A stretch of 64,000 nucleotides of DNA, taken from Typha latifolia (taxonomy: Eukaryota > Streptophyta > Magnoliopsida > Poales > Typhaceae). The stretch covers positions 8,122,001 to 8,186,000 of the forward strand of contig CM034111.1 in the NCBI GenBank assembly GCA_019914945.1, given 5' to 3'. A program made the position numbers and the translations under genes. The notes beneath the pieces were generated by a model. The model was given only the letters and a program-made list of their open reading frames with translations, did not search any database and had not been told where the DNA came from. Positions 1-10,413 of the stretch are shown here, in pieces (position 1 is the first letter of the stretch; every line of letters starts with the position of its first letter).

Positions 1-503
1 TTGACACAACTAGTTTGTATTGGAACTCTAAAGAATTTATATCACTACAAAGTCTAAAATAATTATTTATGTGGCTCTGCTGATCCAAATCCTAAAATTA
101 TATGTGATTACAAGAGGTTGTATTAGCCTATCAAGCACAAGTATGAACAGTTCGAAAGAATAATCTAGGTAGATGAGAGAAGATGTTATTGCGTTGAATC
201 AGTAAAGCACAAATCTGAACCATAAATACAAACCACCTACCAAAGATTGATTACCAAAAACCTAACAAATAGGCAATGTCAAAAAGAAATGAGAAACCCA
301 TTTGATGCAATACATTTCTAATAAAAACTCTCCATAGTAGCATTTACTAGAAACTACATACTAAAGTAATCATTTTTCCTACAAAATCACAATAAAAGGT
401 AAAGAGTATTCATTGTAAAATTCAACCAATAATTCCATTAAAAAGAGTTAAAAAAACATATAATGATTTCTATATAATCCAGATAGTAGAAAATTTCGAA
501 AAC
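1..503. other. AT-rich stretch without a recognisable gene
   Basis: I see no open frame or repeat end that I can name here. It lies downstream of the second exon of the GT43 gene and is probably part of that gene's last visible intron. I looked on the minus strand for the expected last exon, which in this family begins with a Trp-x-Ile-Asp-Pro motif, and did not find it. Confidence 0.4.
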
Positions 504-687
504 CTGGTACTTGGCTGATAGGAGTTGGTTATCCAATTCTGTCACAGCTTCCTTTAGTCTACCCTCAGATAAAACTGGATGACTTTGCAACTCAAGAACG
601 TTAATTAAACTATTCTAGTAATTCACTACATCCATGATTGTACAGAATTCGCTCTGAGGTAGTTTCAACAACAAGGAACCCTTAGTA
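504..687 (-). pseudogene. Coding-like fragment of unknown family inside an intron
   Basis: Read on the minus strand, this stretch gives about 60 codons of protein-like sequence ending KEAVTELDNQLLSAKYQ just before a GT dinucleotide at 503/502. The frame is broken by one in-frame TAG after VVNY. I do not recognise the family. The amphipathic Leu/Glu/Lys pattern suggests a helix or coiled coil. It could be a captured gene fragment or decayed retrocopy inside the intron of the neighbouring GT43 gene, an exon of an overlapping gene, or chance. The upstream boundary is uncertain. Confidence 0.3.
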
Positions 688-932
688 TTTAACTATATGG
701 AATATGACACCAATTGGTTACAGAAATCTTCATCTCTAGACATATCTTTGTAAGATTACATAGTGGCCAGAATATTTTTTCACCACTGCATGAAAGCTAT
801 ATCACTCAGCACATATATAATGGTAAAACAAGACAAATACAAGAAAACTGCTAATAAGCTTATTCTTCCAAAGAAAAGAATCACTAGTCACAATGACCGA
901 AAACGTCACAGTAGAAGGTTTCATAATCTAAC

Positions 933-2368
933 CCTGGTGGGAACTTGCTATCCGGCCGGGCTTCCACGCGCAGCCACCACAGCAAGACCTTCTTCCCACA
1001 GTTCCCCAGAGGCTCGACAAAGGAGGCATCAGTTAACAGAGCAAGTGGGCTCTCAATTCCCTCTCCGTTCTCACCCACAGCATCAAGATCCTTAATCCAA
1101 TCAGGCTTGCTCTCAGCTTCTTTCCACAGCACTCTTGAGTCCAAAACAAACCCAGCCCACTCCATCTTCCCAGGCAGCAATGTGGCCATGTCTCCAACAA
1201 AGCTTGCGGTATTGCCTGCGTATGGAAAAGAATCAAAGGTGTACCAGCCAATCAAACCCCCGGACGAGTTACAAGCTGGCCCTTGGAGTGGAATAGGAGA
1301 ATTCTGCTTCTCCTCACTCAGCTGTTGCATGGGCTCAGCACTCTCAGAGTGAGTGAGAATTCCAATCGAGATCGCAGCTATCCACTTCACCTTCTGGATC
1401 TCGTCAAAGAGCTCCATGCTGTGCACATTGCTGTCATCAGCAAAAACCACAATCCCCTCCATTTGCCGATCCCTAACCACTCTGAATACAACAAACCATT
1501 GAAACCTTTTATCAGATCTAATAGCAAAAGAAGCCAATTACCAAAAGTGGAGGTAATATACAACTGGATTTTACCTTAATCCGAGAAGCCGCATCCGGTT
1601 CTCCGTCTGGCGGCGCTCGGATAATTCGGTGGGCATCTTCTCAGGGAAGGGGATGTGGAGGAAGGGGACGCGAGATCGTGCAAGGAGGGAGGCTGTCTCA
1701 TTGGAGAGCCCGCCGGCCTCGATTACAATCCAAGTGAGGGGATATGGGACGTTACGGAGGGAGTAGATGAGGCCGGTGAGGTGGAGGGCTTGGAAAGTGC
1801 GGGCGTAGGTGGGCGTGACGACGATGAGGGGACGGGGATTCTTGAGGCCGTACCACCGGCGCTGCTCGCTCTGGACGCGATCTATGATGTGGTGGGCGCG
1901 CATGACCTCGGTTGGATCGGGGTGGGGCCAGGGTCGGATCCGGATGCCGTGGCGACCAACGACCACGTGGCTCTGCGCAGAACTGGCGGTATCGTTGGTA
2001 AGAGGGAGGGAAGGCGGATGATGTGAGGGGTGGAAGGAGACGGTGATGGTCTCGGTAGTGGTGGTGGTGGTGGTGGTGGTGGTGGTAGTGGTGGTGGTGG
2101 CATGGAAGATCGGGACAGAGTTGTAGATCGTAGTGGTGGAGAAGAGGAGGAAGAAGATAAGGCGAGAGAAGCGGAAGCCGAGGACGAGGCTGACGAGGCA
2201 GCAGAGAGCGTGGAGGAGGAGCCAGAAGGCAGACGTCGATGATCGGACCGGTCCGTCGGAGGAGGCCGCAGATGCGGACAGGCTACAGCCGTCCGAAACC
2301 GACGAGGGCGGCCGGGAGGCGACGGCAGCCCGGCGGATGCCTTTGTTCTGGAACAAGGGCAACTTCAT
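933..2368 (-). CDS. IRX14: IRX14-type GT43 glycosyltransferase (5' two exons, partial)
   Basis: Family GT43 member of the IRX14 type, a Golgi type II membrane protein of the xylan synthase complex that builds the (1,4)-beta-xylan backbone. Exon 1 is 1575-2368 and exon 2 is 933-1481. They join in phase with GT-AG borders to read GLR-VVRDRQMEGIVVFADDSN, the family's DxD-type nucleotide-sugar and metal motif. About 70 residues in are a basic/hydrophobic anchor (LVLGFRFSRLIFFLLFS), then a 15-threonine run in the stem, then the conserved VVVGRHGIRIRPWPHPDP and PTYARTFQALHLTGL blocks. Exon 2 ends in WWLRVEARPDSKFPPG, directly before the donor at 932/931. The final exon lies outside the window. The start is the only in-frame ATG that gives the family MKL N-terminus. 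Exon 1 is GC-rich, as in many monocot 5' exons. The family call rests on recalled family motifs. Confidence 0.93.
2054..2098. repeat. (GGT)n microsatellite within exon 1, coding poly-threonine
   Basis: Fifteen triplets, mostly GGT with two AGT, on the plus strand. On the coding minus strand they are ACC/ACT and encode 15 consecutive threonines in the stem between the membrane anchor and catalytic domain of the GT43 protein. The frame is intact, so length changes would be in-frame. Confidence 0.95.
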
Positions 2369-2970
2369 CTCTCCTTTTTCTTTTTCCTTTTTTTTGTTCT
2401 TTTCTCTGTCAAATTATTTGGAAGTAAAGGGGTGAAAGCTGGTGGGTCGATTTACTTTATTTAATAAATAATAGAGAGAGAGACGGAAAGGTACAGCAGA
2501 AGTCCTTCGACATGGGACTAGTAGGTAGGAGGGGACGATGGTTTAGACTGGAGGGAGACTTTGGAGTGAAGGTGTTACATGGTAAGGATGGATTTTGCAA
2601 GCAACTTTGGAGTGGTCATGCATTTTACTCATGCGTGTCGTAATATCAATTTGTAACTAGGTCCTACTTAGACACAAATATTAAAATTTCTCGTTTAATA
2701 TTTACGGATAATCTGCTGATCATTACTATAGCAAATCATGTCAATCTTATGACAATTGATCATACTTTAAATACCTATTTTTCTCTTACCAATTAGAAAG
2801 TCAATAAGCTGAAATTAAACTTTTACCTCCCTTCCTAGATCACCCCTACTCTTAAGTCATATGCCTAGATCGTTACATTACTAAAGTCTCCTTCCCGTTC
2901 AATAATTTGGGCATTTAAAATCGTGCCAAGTCTAGATGGTCTAATTGAAAGAGATCCTCTCTCTCCTCTA
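2369..2970 (-). promoter_or_regulatory. Upstream region of the IRX14-type gene
   Basis: About 600 bases without an open frame, upstream of the GT43 start codon. On the minus strand a CT-rich leader precedes the ATG, and an AT-rich TATTTATTAAATAAAG stretch at about 2450-2470 lies some 90 bases upstream of it. It could be a TATA region. This is an inference from position only. Confidence 0.3.
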
Positions 2971-2979
2971 CCCTTAATT

Positions 2980-3262
2980 ATTTGTCAGCCTATCAATTTT
3001 TCAATACGTTTGTCCCTATTTCTATCACTGATTCTATTATTAGGGATTTTCTTTGGAATAATGGTCTTGAAAACAGGCTATACATCACATTAGGCAGGAG
3101 ATTATTACCAAGCCCAAGGCCAATAGGGTCTGGGCATTTGCTCTTTGAGAGGCTAGACTTGCCTTATGCCCCTAAGGCTTTCGAGCTTCTTCATAATGAT
3201 AGGCTCCATCCTGATGAGTGCATGAAATTTAAATATGGTACCTTCTATCCTTGGAGACCCTC
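2980..3262 (+). pseudogene. LINE (L1-type) reverse-transcriptase C-terminal fragment
   Basis: Two frames together resemble the segment after the reverse transcriptase core of plant L1-type LINEs. One reads DSIIRDFLWNN. After a frameshift, EIITKPKA then EARLAL appear, and after another, KAFELLHND and KFKYGTFYPW. Stops and shifts make it dead. It runs directly into the Harbinger-type element at 3280. The call rests on the typical order IRxFLW, PKxxGG, AxxAKAxxLL, KYG. Confidence 0.5.
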
Positions 3263-3279
3263 CCTCTATTTATTTATAA

Positions 3280-4161
3280 GAGCATCTCCAACCGGACTCC
3301 AAAACTCCAAATTTGGAGCCTGGTGGAGCTCCAACCGGGCTCTATATGGGGCTCTAAATTTGGAGCCATGAATAGTGGGGCTCCAAATTTGGAGCCCCAC
3401 CATGAAAATGGAGCCGGGCTCCATTTGTCACATCAACTTTTTAAAAATGCCAAAATTGCCCAATAAGTGTTATATTCAATAATTTTAATTCCATTTGTAT
3501 CCTTTGTTAAATAATTTAGTTAGTTAAGCTAAGTATATAATTAGTTTTACTAATCGGTTTTTAACAAAAATAATACCATTGGAAAAAGACAAGAAATTTA
3601 TAGAAGAAGCAATATTCATTTTCAAGTCGGAGGTTCATCGCAAGAAGGTGGACACAATCAAGAAAGAGAAGGTGGCTACGGAACTGGAACTGGTGGCTAC
3701 GGAATCGGAACTGGTGGATACGGAGATGACTTACCAGAATATTAAACATCTATTGCTTTTATTATGTTTGGTTAATTTCTGCTTATTTTAGGTAATGTAA
3801 TTTTGATATTTTTAGTTAATGACATGTAATGCTTATTTCGATGTTTATTTCGTGTAATGTAATTTCGATGCATTTAATTAAAAAATTAGTAATTTAAAAT
3901 TACTTCTAAAACTATTGAATATTAATCTTATTTTAAAGATCTCGATGAGAGTTTTCTAACTATATATTTTTTAATAAAAAATAATAACGCTAAGATGATC
4001 TATTAAGAAATTTAAAATAGCTAATATAATAATATATATTATATTATTTTATAATATATATGGAGCCCGGTGCATTGGAGTGCACCGGGCTCTTGCTCTA
4101 TTTTTGGCTCCATATTTGGAGCCTTTGGGCTCCAAATATGGAGCAAGCATTGGAGATGCTC
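3280..4161. mobile_element. PIF/Harbinger-type non-autonomous element (882 bp)
   Basis: The ends are inverted repeats GAGCATCTCCAA and TTGGAGATGCTC, flanked on both sides by the 3 bp direct repeat TAA (3277-3279 and 4162-4164), the target preference of the PIF/Harbinger superfamily. The subterminal regions are full of the palindrome CTCCAAATTTGGAG and variants, so single strands could fold extensively. No transposase catalytic region is visible. The middle is AT-rich, with a short open frame at 3579-3791 and, in another frame, a glycine/tyrosine-rich stretch that ends at a stop near 3745. Confidence 0.85.
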
Positions 4162-4368
4162 TAAGATATGCTCTTCCAATATTTAAGCATCTCGCTCATA
4201 CTTTTGTTTCCCTAAGGGACGAATTTAAAACAAATTATTAACAATATAATACACCTTGCTATAGTCTTTTCTTATTCCATTAGTTATTTATTTTTAAAAA
4301 AATAAAGTTTATGTAGGTCGTATTCAAACGCAGAAAGGGGTACATTCCAACGCCTTTGCGAACGCTTA

Positions 4369-4717
4369 CAGTTAGGACCAGCAGGAGATGAGCCTCAAAT
4401 GAGTCCAAGTACTACAATTGATTTGTCTAATTTATTGGATAAATTTGCTGAATTGTTTGAGGAGCCAAAGGAGTTGCCACCGAGGCGAACATCCGACCAT
4501 CATATAGAGATTATGCCTAGGGCTGCACCGATGAACGTGAGACCATATCAGTATCCATATGTGCAGAAGGAAGTTATCTCCAAGATGGTGGCCGAGATAT
4601 TGGAGCAAGGCCTTATACAACCAAGACATAACTCTTAGTCATCGCCTGTGTTATTGGTGCGGAAGAAGGACGAGTCGTGGCATTTTTGTGTCGACTACTG
4701 GGCACTAAACGCTATTC
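4369..4717 (+). pseudogene. Reverse transcriptase N-terminal fragment (family B)
   Basis: The translation carries the LSNLLDKFAELFEEPKELPP block and then a PHVQKEVI-like segment and EMLEQGLIQP-like segment that open the gypsy reverse transcriptase, followed by a stop and a few residues resembling the V-D-Y-x-A-L-N motif. The catalytic FxDD region is absent: at about 4717 the sequence jumps to the linker before integrase. This is a non-functional remnant. Confidence 0.75.
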
Positions 4718-5640
4718 GGAGTTAAAGAACCGAGGCAGTTTGCTGCTGGATCGCGGATGCATTCGGGTGGCAGAAATTATTGGAGCACTTTCATCAAACT
4801 CTAGAGGCTGATCATGAGGGTGTCTTGATGACTTATAGGAGGCTATCACAGAGCTACACGTAGTTAGGGTTGAGGCGAGATGTGAGGAGTTTTGTCTGTG
4901 CTCATGAAGTCTGTCAAACGACAAAGGCAACCACATTGAAACCGGTCGGATTACTTCAGCCTCTACTGATACCGGACCGTGCTTGGAAAGACATTTCTAT
5001 GGATTTCATATAAGGTTTTTCATTGGTACGTGGCTATTCCGTTACTTTTATAGTGGTTGACAGATTGAGCAAGTATGAGCACTTTTCTATATTGTCGCAT
5101 CCATTCTCAACCAAGTCAATAGCTGAAATTTTTGTGAGAGATGTTGCTAGATTGCATGGTATGCCACGCACGATTGTCTTTAAACGTGATCGTGTATTTG
5201 TGAGCGACTTTTGGGTGGAGTTTTTTAGATTGTAGGGAACTCGATTGAAGTTCAGTTAGGCCTACCATCCACTGACGGACGACCAAACCGAGGTGGTCAA
5301 TCAAGAGATTGAGCAGTATTTATGATGAGTTGGAGTTCTTATCGTGGGCGAAGTGGCTTTATAACACCGCCCACCGCAGCAGTATTCTATGACTCCATTC
5401 GATGTGGTGTATAGGCGTACAGCTCCGACATTACATGCCTATGACCCTATGGCATCTGCGGATTGGACAGAGGTGGACTTAGCATTGATGGATAGAGATG
5501 CTACATTGAGAAGGTTGCGTGCCTATCTTAAACTTGCTCAAAACTACATGAAGCAAGTTTATGATTGTAGCCATCGAGAGCAGAATTCGACATTGGCAGT
5601 TGGGTGTTCGTGAGGATGCAACCGTACCGATAGGTGACCT
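4718..5640 (+). pseudogene. Integrase fragment (family B)
   Basis: The fragment begins with the linker NRGSLLLDRGCIRV-like segment and continues through the zinc-finger area. The catalytic core carries DISMDFI, then VDRLSKYEHFSILSHPFS and a region corresponding to SDRD that here reads FKRDRVF, then MTPFDVVYRRTAP. Several stops and at least two frame changes (near 5010, 5235 and 5330) interrupt it, so no active DDE enzyme can be made. Element B1 carries a better preserved homologue on the opposite strand. Confidence 0.8.
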
Positions 5641-5689
5641 TGTGTTCGATGTGAAATCAGAAGTTAGCACATCGCTACTTCAGTCTGTT

Positions 5690-6005
5690 TTGGGTGTTAA
5701 AGCGTATCGATCCGGTTGCGTATCACTTGGAGCTGCCTAAGGGGTCGAGAGTACATCCGGTCTTCCATGTTTCCTTATTGAGGGAGCAGATTGGAAATCA
5801 TGAGGTTGTTGGATCAGTTCTACTGGAGCCATTGGAGGAGACAGAGATTGTGGAGGTAGTTCGTGTACTTGTGAGGCGCCGACGACGTCATAGTGCCAGA
5901 TTGGAGATGGAGGTTCTAGTCGAGTAGTTGGGCAAACCATCCGACAAGGCGACATGGGAGTTGGAGACGAACATCTTAGAGTGTTTCCCCGACTTTGCAC
6001 CTTGA
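5690..6005 (+). pseudogene. Integrase C-terminus and chromodomain (family B)
   Basis: The translation gives a VAYHLELPKGSRVHPVFHVS block, typical of the integrase C-terminus, then an arginine-rich segment and, after an in-frame TAG, LGKPSDKATWELETNILE. That last stretch matches the Trp-Glu core of the chromodomain found at the end of chromovirus integrases, which recognises modified histones at the insertion site. The stop inside the chromodomain shows decay. Confidence 0.8.
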
Positions 6006-6025
6006 GGACAAGATAGGAGAAGCAT

Positions 6026-6212
6026 TGTAACAACCCAATCCCAAAAAATAATAATAATAATAATAATTTTTGCATGGGCACGACGTGGCCGGCCACAATG
6101 TGACCGGCCTCGTGCCCATGCAATGGGGCTGCGTGGGAGAGGTGCCACGCACCCCCCCTCGCGTCGCCGCAGCTACCGCCAACCTCCCACCGCCTTCCCT
6201 CTCTCTCTTTAA

Positions 6213-6263
<51 letters not shown>

Positions 6264-6357
6264 AGGCCGGACTATCGCCGCCGCCGCCACCTCCACGAGC
6301 GTCGGTGAGCTCTTTCTCCTCCTCTCTCTTCTTCTCTCTTCTTCTCTCTCTCTCTCA

Positions 6358-6413
<56 letters not shown>

Positions 6414-9161
6414 CTTACCTTGGGCTCGGGCCCGTCGGAGCCGAGCCGCCGCGAGAGGCGGCCGGGCAAACCCGGCCACCGCCGCCCAGCCCCCTCCCCG
6501 CCGCCCGGGTCCGCACCTCCCTCCTCGTTCTTCCCTTCTTCTCTTTTTCTTCTCTTCTCTTCTCTTCTTCTTTTTCTTCTTCCTTTCTTTCTTCTCCTTC
6601 TTTCTTCTTCTTCATCTTCCTCGGCTTTTTCTTCCCTTCGCAATAGTGCCGGGCTTGGCCCAAAGATCAGAGCAGCAAAGAAGCCGAGCCCAAGATCAGT
6701 GACAAGGGATTGCTCCCTTTTAATTTGTTTATATTAATCATATGATTTAGTTTCTAAAATATAGGTAAATCAGTTATCTAGATGATAGATTATTTTGATA
6801 ATTTATACTCACTAACATAAGTATTAGTTAAGTATTATTAGTATAATAATTTATTAATTATAGTTATAAGTACTTGCATATGATTATATATAGTTTTGCC
6901 ACTGTTTATTAGATTAATACATGTAATCATATTGATAATAATCTTATATTTTATATAGTTAGTTCTATTAAAAATAATTAAATTTTATAAGTTTCTATTA
7001 ATGTTTATGTATGCTTATACATGCATATATTTAATACATTTGAGTATACAATGTGTTTCTAGCACCTTATTATTATTATATATTATTTTCTATGCAATAA
7101 AATGCTGAGCTCAGATAATTACTTTTGTATTTATGAATAATGATTAATATATGTATGATTAGTAACTAGTTAAGTAAAAGTAATAATTGCCAAATAATTG
7201 AATAAGGTTATCATAATTATATATATATAATGTATATCAAGTTATTTAATAAAATCAAATAATTTATTATATTTTACACCAATGAATTCTAAATGGGATA
7301 AATGGCTGACATCATATCATTTAAATATTTTCAGACCCCGAACCCCTTATGTGAGACCCCGTGGATCCTGACGATGAGTTGATGTTTGACTGACGGACGT
7401 GAGAGATGCGTGGTTCGTGTCTTCTTATCAGACTGTGAGTAGTCTTATCCCTTAGACGCCTTTCTTAAATTAGGTTATATTATATATTTGTGTATATGCA
7501 TGTTTTGGCCTCCAGCATGATTATATGATTTTATCTAGAGATGATTATAGTCGAGCATATTTTATCATGCATTCGATTATGCTGATTTGGAATAAGAGTA
7601 CATTGGTGATATATATAGAGATGATCAAAGATAATTCTACTATTATGATTGTTTACCGAGTTGATCTGTAGCATGAGTATGCATGTAATAGATTAGCATG
7701 AGTATGCATGTGTTGACGATACTGTTGGAGACTACATTGCATCATTTTCTCTTGATTCCTATTCCACCTAAATTCCTGTTATGCATTGACTTGTTATCGT
7801 ACTGGATATATGCATATGATTTGTTATTTAGAAGGAAAGCATGAAATGTGATTGATAGGATAGTTGATAGAAAGCGTGAGGATACCCGAGTGGGCGCGAG
7901 GGTTAGGACGCACTTGGTGGATGATTGATCGCTCGACATGGTCGCGATCCTGTTGGCCTTACGTCTGAGGTCGTTAGTCTGTGTGCGCAGCAGAATTTCG
8001 GACACATGCCGTTCGCCAGGGCATATGTGGCGAGTTATTCTCACGAGATTTCTATCAACTATGTGGGTGCCCGGTCCGGATGGATGTTGATACCCTAGCG
8101 GGTGGCGGGGTATGGTTATATTAGAGATACTCTTGCGGGTGGCGGAGTATGCTCTGAGTCTTTGGACATGATGTTGAGACCGGTTACTGAGTATTGATTG
8201 TACACAGTGGTCTAGTACGATGATATTATACCGAGATGTCGGTGATGATCATGATGTTGAGAAATGCATATGATTTCATTTTTATCTGACATACCTGCTT
8301 ATTGAGTGGTCAATATATATCATATATTGTTGCATTTGATATCATCGCATGGTCATGGTCGGCATGCATCATATATTATATTTGATAGAGAGTTATGATG
8401 ATCATATGACATGGAGATTTGTTTATTCATTGTCGAGGATTGTATACTTTTATCAATATGACATATTATCTACTTTTTAATTATGTATTATTGAGGATGC
8501 ATTCATATACTCATTCATGACATGATGTTGCTTTCTAATTCATATTATCCAGTACATGATTTACTCTCTGTTTGGCATCACTGATTTGGGGTAAGGTCTA
8601 TTCACTGAGCCTTTTGCTCATGACTCTCTTTATTTCTTTTCTAACCCCCCAGATTTGTGGTACGTGATAGCGACCTGAGATATCTTGAGAAGATATTTTA
8701 GAGTGATGATGAGGTGAGCTATAGATGCGAGATGGTATAGATGATGGTTTATATAGAAATTGAGTTATACTAGTATTTGATATTTGTACTCTTTTGTATT
8801 AGACGATGATTTATATAATACAGGTCGAATCATAGTGTACTCTTGTATCAGTTATTTAATGGTATCTTGATGGTTTTTTGTGGCCTGTGTGGGCCCTGCT
8901 AGATTGTGTAGCAGTCTAGTGTATATTATTGTGGACTTTGATATTCATATGTTAACAGGTTTATTTGGTTAAGAGTATGATTTATTTGGCGATGGATTAT
9001 GTGATCATGGATAGGTTAGCAGGTTTTTTTGATGATGTCATGATTATATGTGCACAGGAGAGTATCTGTGCATGACGGGCCCCGCCCGACTTGTCGCGTG
9101 CGCTGTGCGTGCCGTGTGGGCGCGTGGGCGTGCACATGCCGTGCCGGGCGGGGGCGTTACA
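6026..9161 (+). mobile_element. Solo LTR of family D (3136 bp)
   Basis: It starts TGTAACAACCC and ends GGGCGTTACA, the TG...CA ends of family D, and is flanked by a 5 bp repeat AGCAT (6021-6025) and AGCGT (9162-9166) that differs by one transition. The layout matches every other D LTR here: a GC-rich head with GGCCGGCCAC, a (CT)n tract, CTTCTT-rich stretch, a ~600 bp AT-rich block, a middle part with GGGTGGCGG repeats, and a tail with GTGGCCTGTGTGGGCC. It has no internal region, so it is a solo LTR left by recombination. It sits inside element E1, and host sequence resumes directly after it. Confidence 0.88.
6208..6411. repeat. (CT)n microsatellites in the family-D LTR
   Basis: Two long CT/GA dinucleotide tracts, about 6214-6261 and 6342-6410, are separated by a GCC-rich segment. 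Equivalent tracts occur in the other D LTRs (about 25970-26130, 43250-43570, 55900-56110), so they are a family feature. Long open frames through them are composition artefacts. Confidence 0.9.
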
Positions 9162-9173
9162 AGCGTGGTGGGC

Positions 9174-10014
9174 TGATACACTTTGCTGGAGTCTTTTCTT
9201 ATTACATTAGTTGTTTATTTTTAAGAAAATAAAGTTTTTGTAGGCCGCATTCGAACGCGAAAGGGGGTGCTTAAATGCCCTTGCGAACACTTGCATTAGT
9301 TCACAAAGACAGAGAATGCAAAATGTGCGTTTGAATGCAGTCGGGCGCATTTGAATGCCCACATTTTGTGCGTTGGAACGCGATCAGCGAGAGTCCACTA
9401 TTATTAGGGTTAATAATTATTATTTTAGCTTATTTGTTAGCCTCTTAAAAGGTGTGGATGGCAACCAAAATTATTATGATAAATGAATATTGATTTTTAT
9501 CTTCTTGTATCCTCTCTCTAGTCTCTCTACCCTAATCTCCCTCCTCCCTCTTCACTAACCAGCCCACCTCTAACGTTGGTAAGGTCTCATCTATCTTCTA
9601 ATCTCCCTCGCCTGTCGAGTCTTCCCTCCTCTTTGGGATCTCGGACACTTCTCCCCTTTCATCCTTATCTCTTAAACTACATCAACCATCCACCCTCATC
9701 TCCATTCTCATCCATAACCCTGTCATCATCTCCACCCGTCACCACCACCATCACCCCCACTCTTTCGTATTTTTAAACTATAATTTTTACCACTCTTTCG
9801 TATTAGAACATCACCCCCACTTTTTGCATATTCAGTTAGAATATGCGAAGGGCATAAATACCAAAATTGTAGATCAGGAAGTTATGAATCAATCAACCTT
9901 AGTTTTGTAATTTTTTGACTATGGGAGAATATCTGATAAATATTTTTTCTCGATTGCACGGACTGCTTTCCTGCAACCGATCCAATTATTGAAGAGGACC
10001 TTCTTTACTTATCA
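9174..10014 (+). repeat. 3' LTR of element E1 (family B)
   Basis: It begins TGATACACTTTGCTGGAGTCTTTTC and runs to CTTATCA at 10014, about 840 bp, matching the 788 bp solo copy at 17627. It contains the degenerate GCGTTCGAACGC palindromes in its first 230 bp, a pyrimidine-rich middle, and an ATATGCGAAGGGCATAAATAC-type block near the end. Confidence 0.8.
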
Positions 10015-10027
10015 CCATCTTGATGTT

Positions 10028-10413
10028 CTAACCTTCCTCGTCTGTCGAGTTCTCCCTCTTCCTTGGGATTTCGGCCCCTTTTTCCCCTTCATCCTTATCT
10101 CCTAAGCTCCACAACCCATCCACCATCATCTCCATTATAATCCCTAACTTTATCATCACTACCACCCTCATCACCACCATCACGCCCACTTTTGAGTATT
10201 TTCTTCTCAGTTACAGTCATAATTTGTGAAAGGCATAAATATAAAAAATATAGATCAAGAGGTTACGGATCGACACCCCTAGTTTAGTAATATTTTGACT
10301 ATGGTAGAATATCTGCGGAATATTCTCCCTTGGCTGCACGAGCTACTTCCTACAGCCGATCTAGATTGAGAATAGGACATTCCGTTCTTATCAGAACGCC
10401 TGATTTGCATTCA
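10028..10413 (+). repeat. Partial second copy of a family-B LTR 3' half
   Basis: Immediately after the LTR end at 10014, the sequence repeats the LTR from its CTCGTCTGTCGAG block to the end (GTTCTTATCA at 10413). This is a direct, truncated duplicate of about 385 bp, probably from unequal recombination or a second damaged insertion. Confidence 0.65.

Larger units (their letters stand above)
4247..10014 (+). mobile_element. Ty3/gypsy chromovirus, family B, internally deleted (E1)
   Basis: The left end (4247-4368) is the first ~120 bp of a family-B LTR, with TAATAC in place of TGATAC. It fuses directly to a pol fragment, so the rest of the LTR, gag, protease and most of the reverse transcriptase are gone. 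Pol pieces follow in the order reverse transcriptase, integrase, chromodomain, diagnostic for Ty3/gypsy chromoviruses. The 3' LTR is 9174-10014. A 3.1 kb family-D LTR interrupts the element between chromodomain and 3' LTR. No matching target duplication was found for the whole element. Confidence 0.8.

Noticed and set aside
1..930. Last exon of the IRX14-type gene
   Set aside because: No Trp-x-Ile-Asp-Pro coding segment found on the minus strand; it must lie beyond the window or be too diverged to see.
945..1579. Plus-strand open frames of 98-135 codons opposite the GT43 exon
   Set aside because: Shadows of the minus-strand coding sequence. No family motif on the plus strand, whereas the minus strand matches GT43 with correct splicing.
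5976..6737. Long Ser/Leu/Phe- or Arg/Glu-rich open frames across the CT tracts (also at 25832-26420, 43250-43780, 55792-56359)
   Set aside because: Dinucleotide and trinucleotide repeats lack stops in several frames. Composition is extreme and the DNA is LTR.
4242..10019. Target duplication for the whole E1 element
   Set aside because: CAATA on the left and CCATC on the right do not match well enough. The right end may be altered by the partial LTR copy at 10028.
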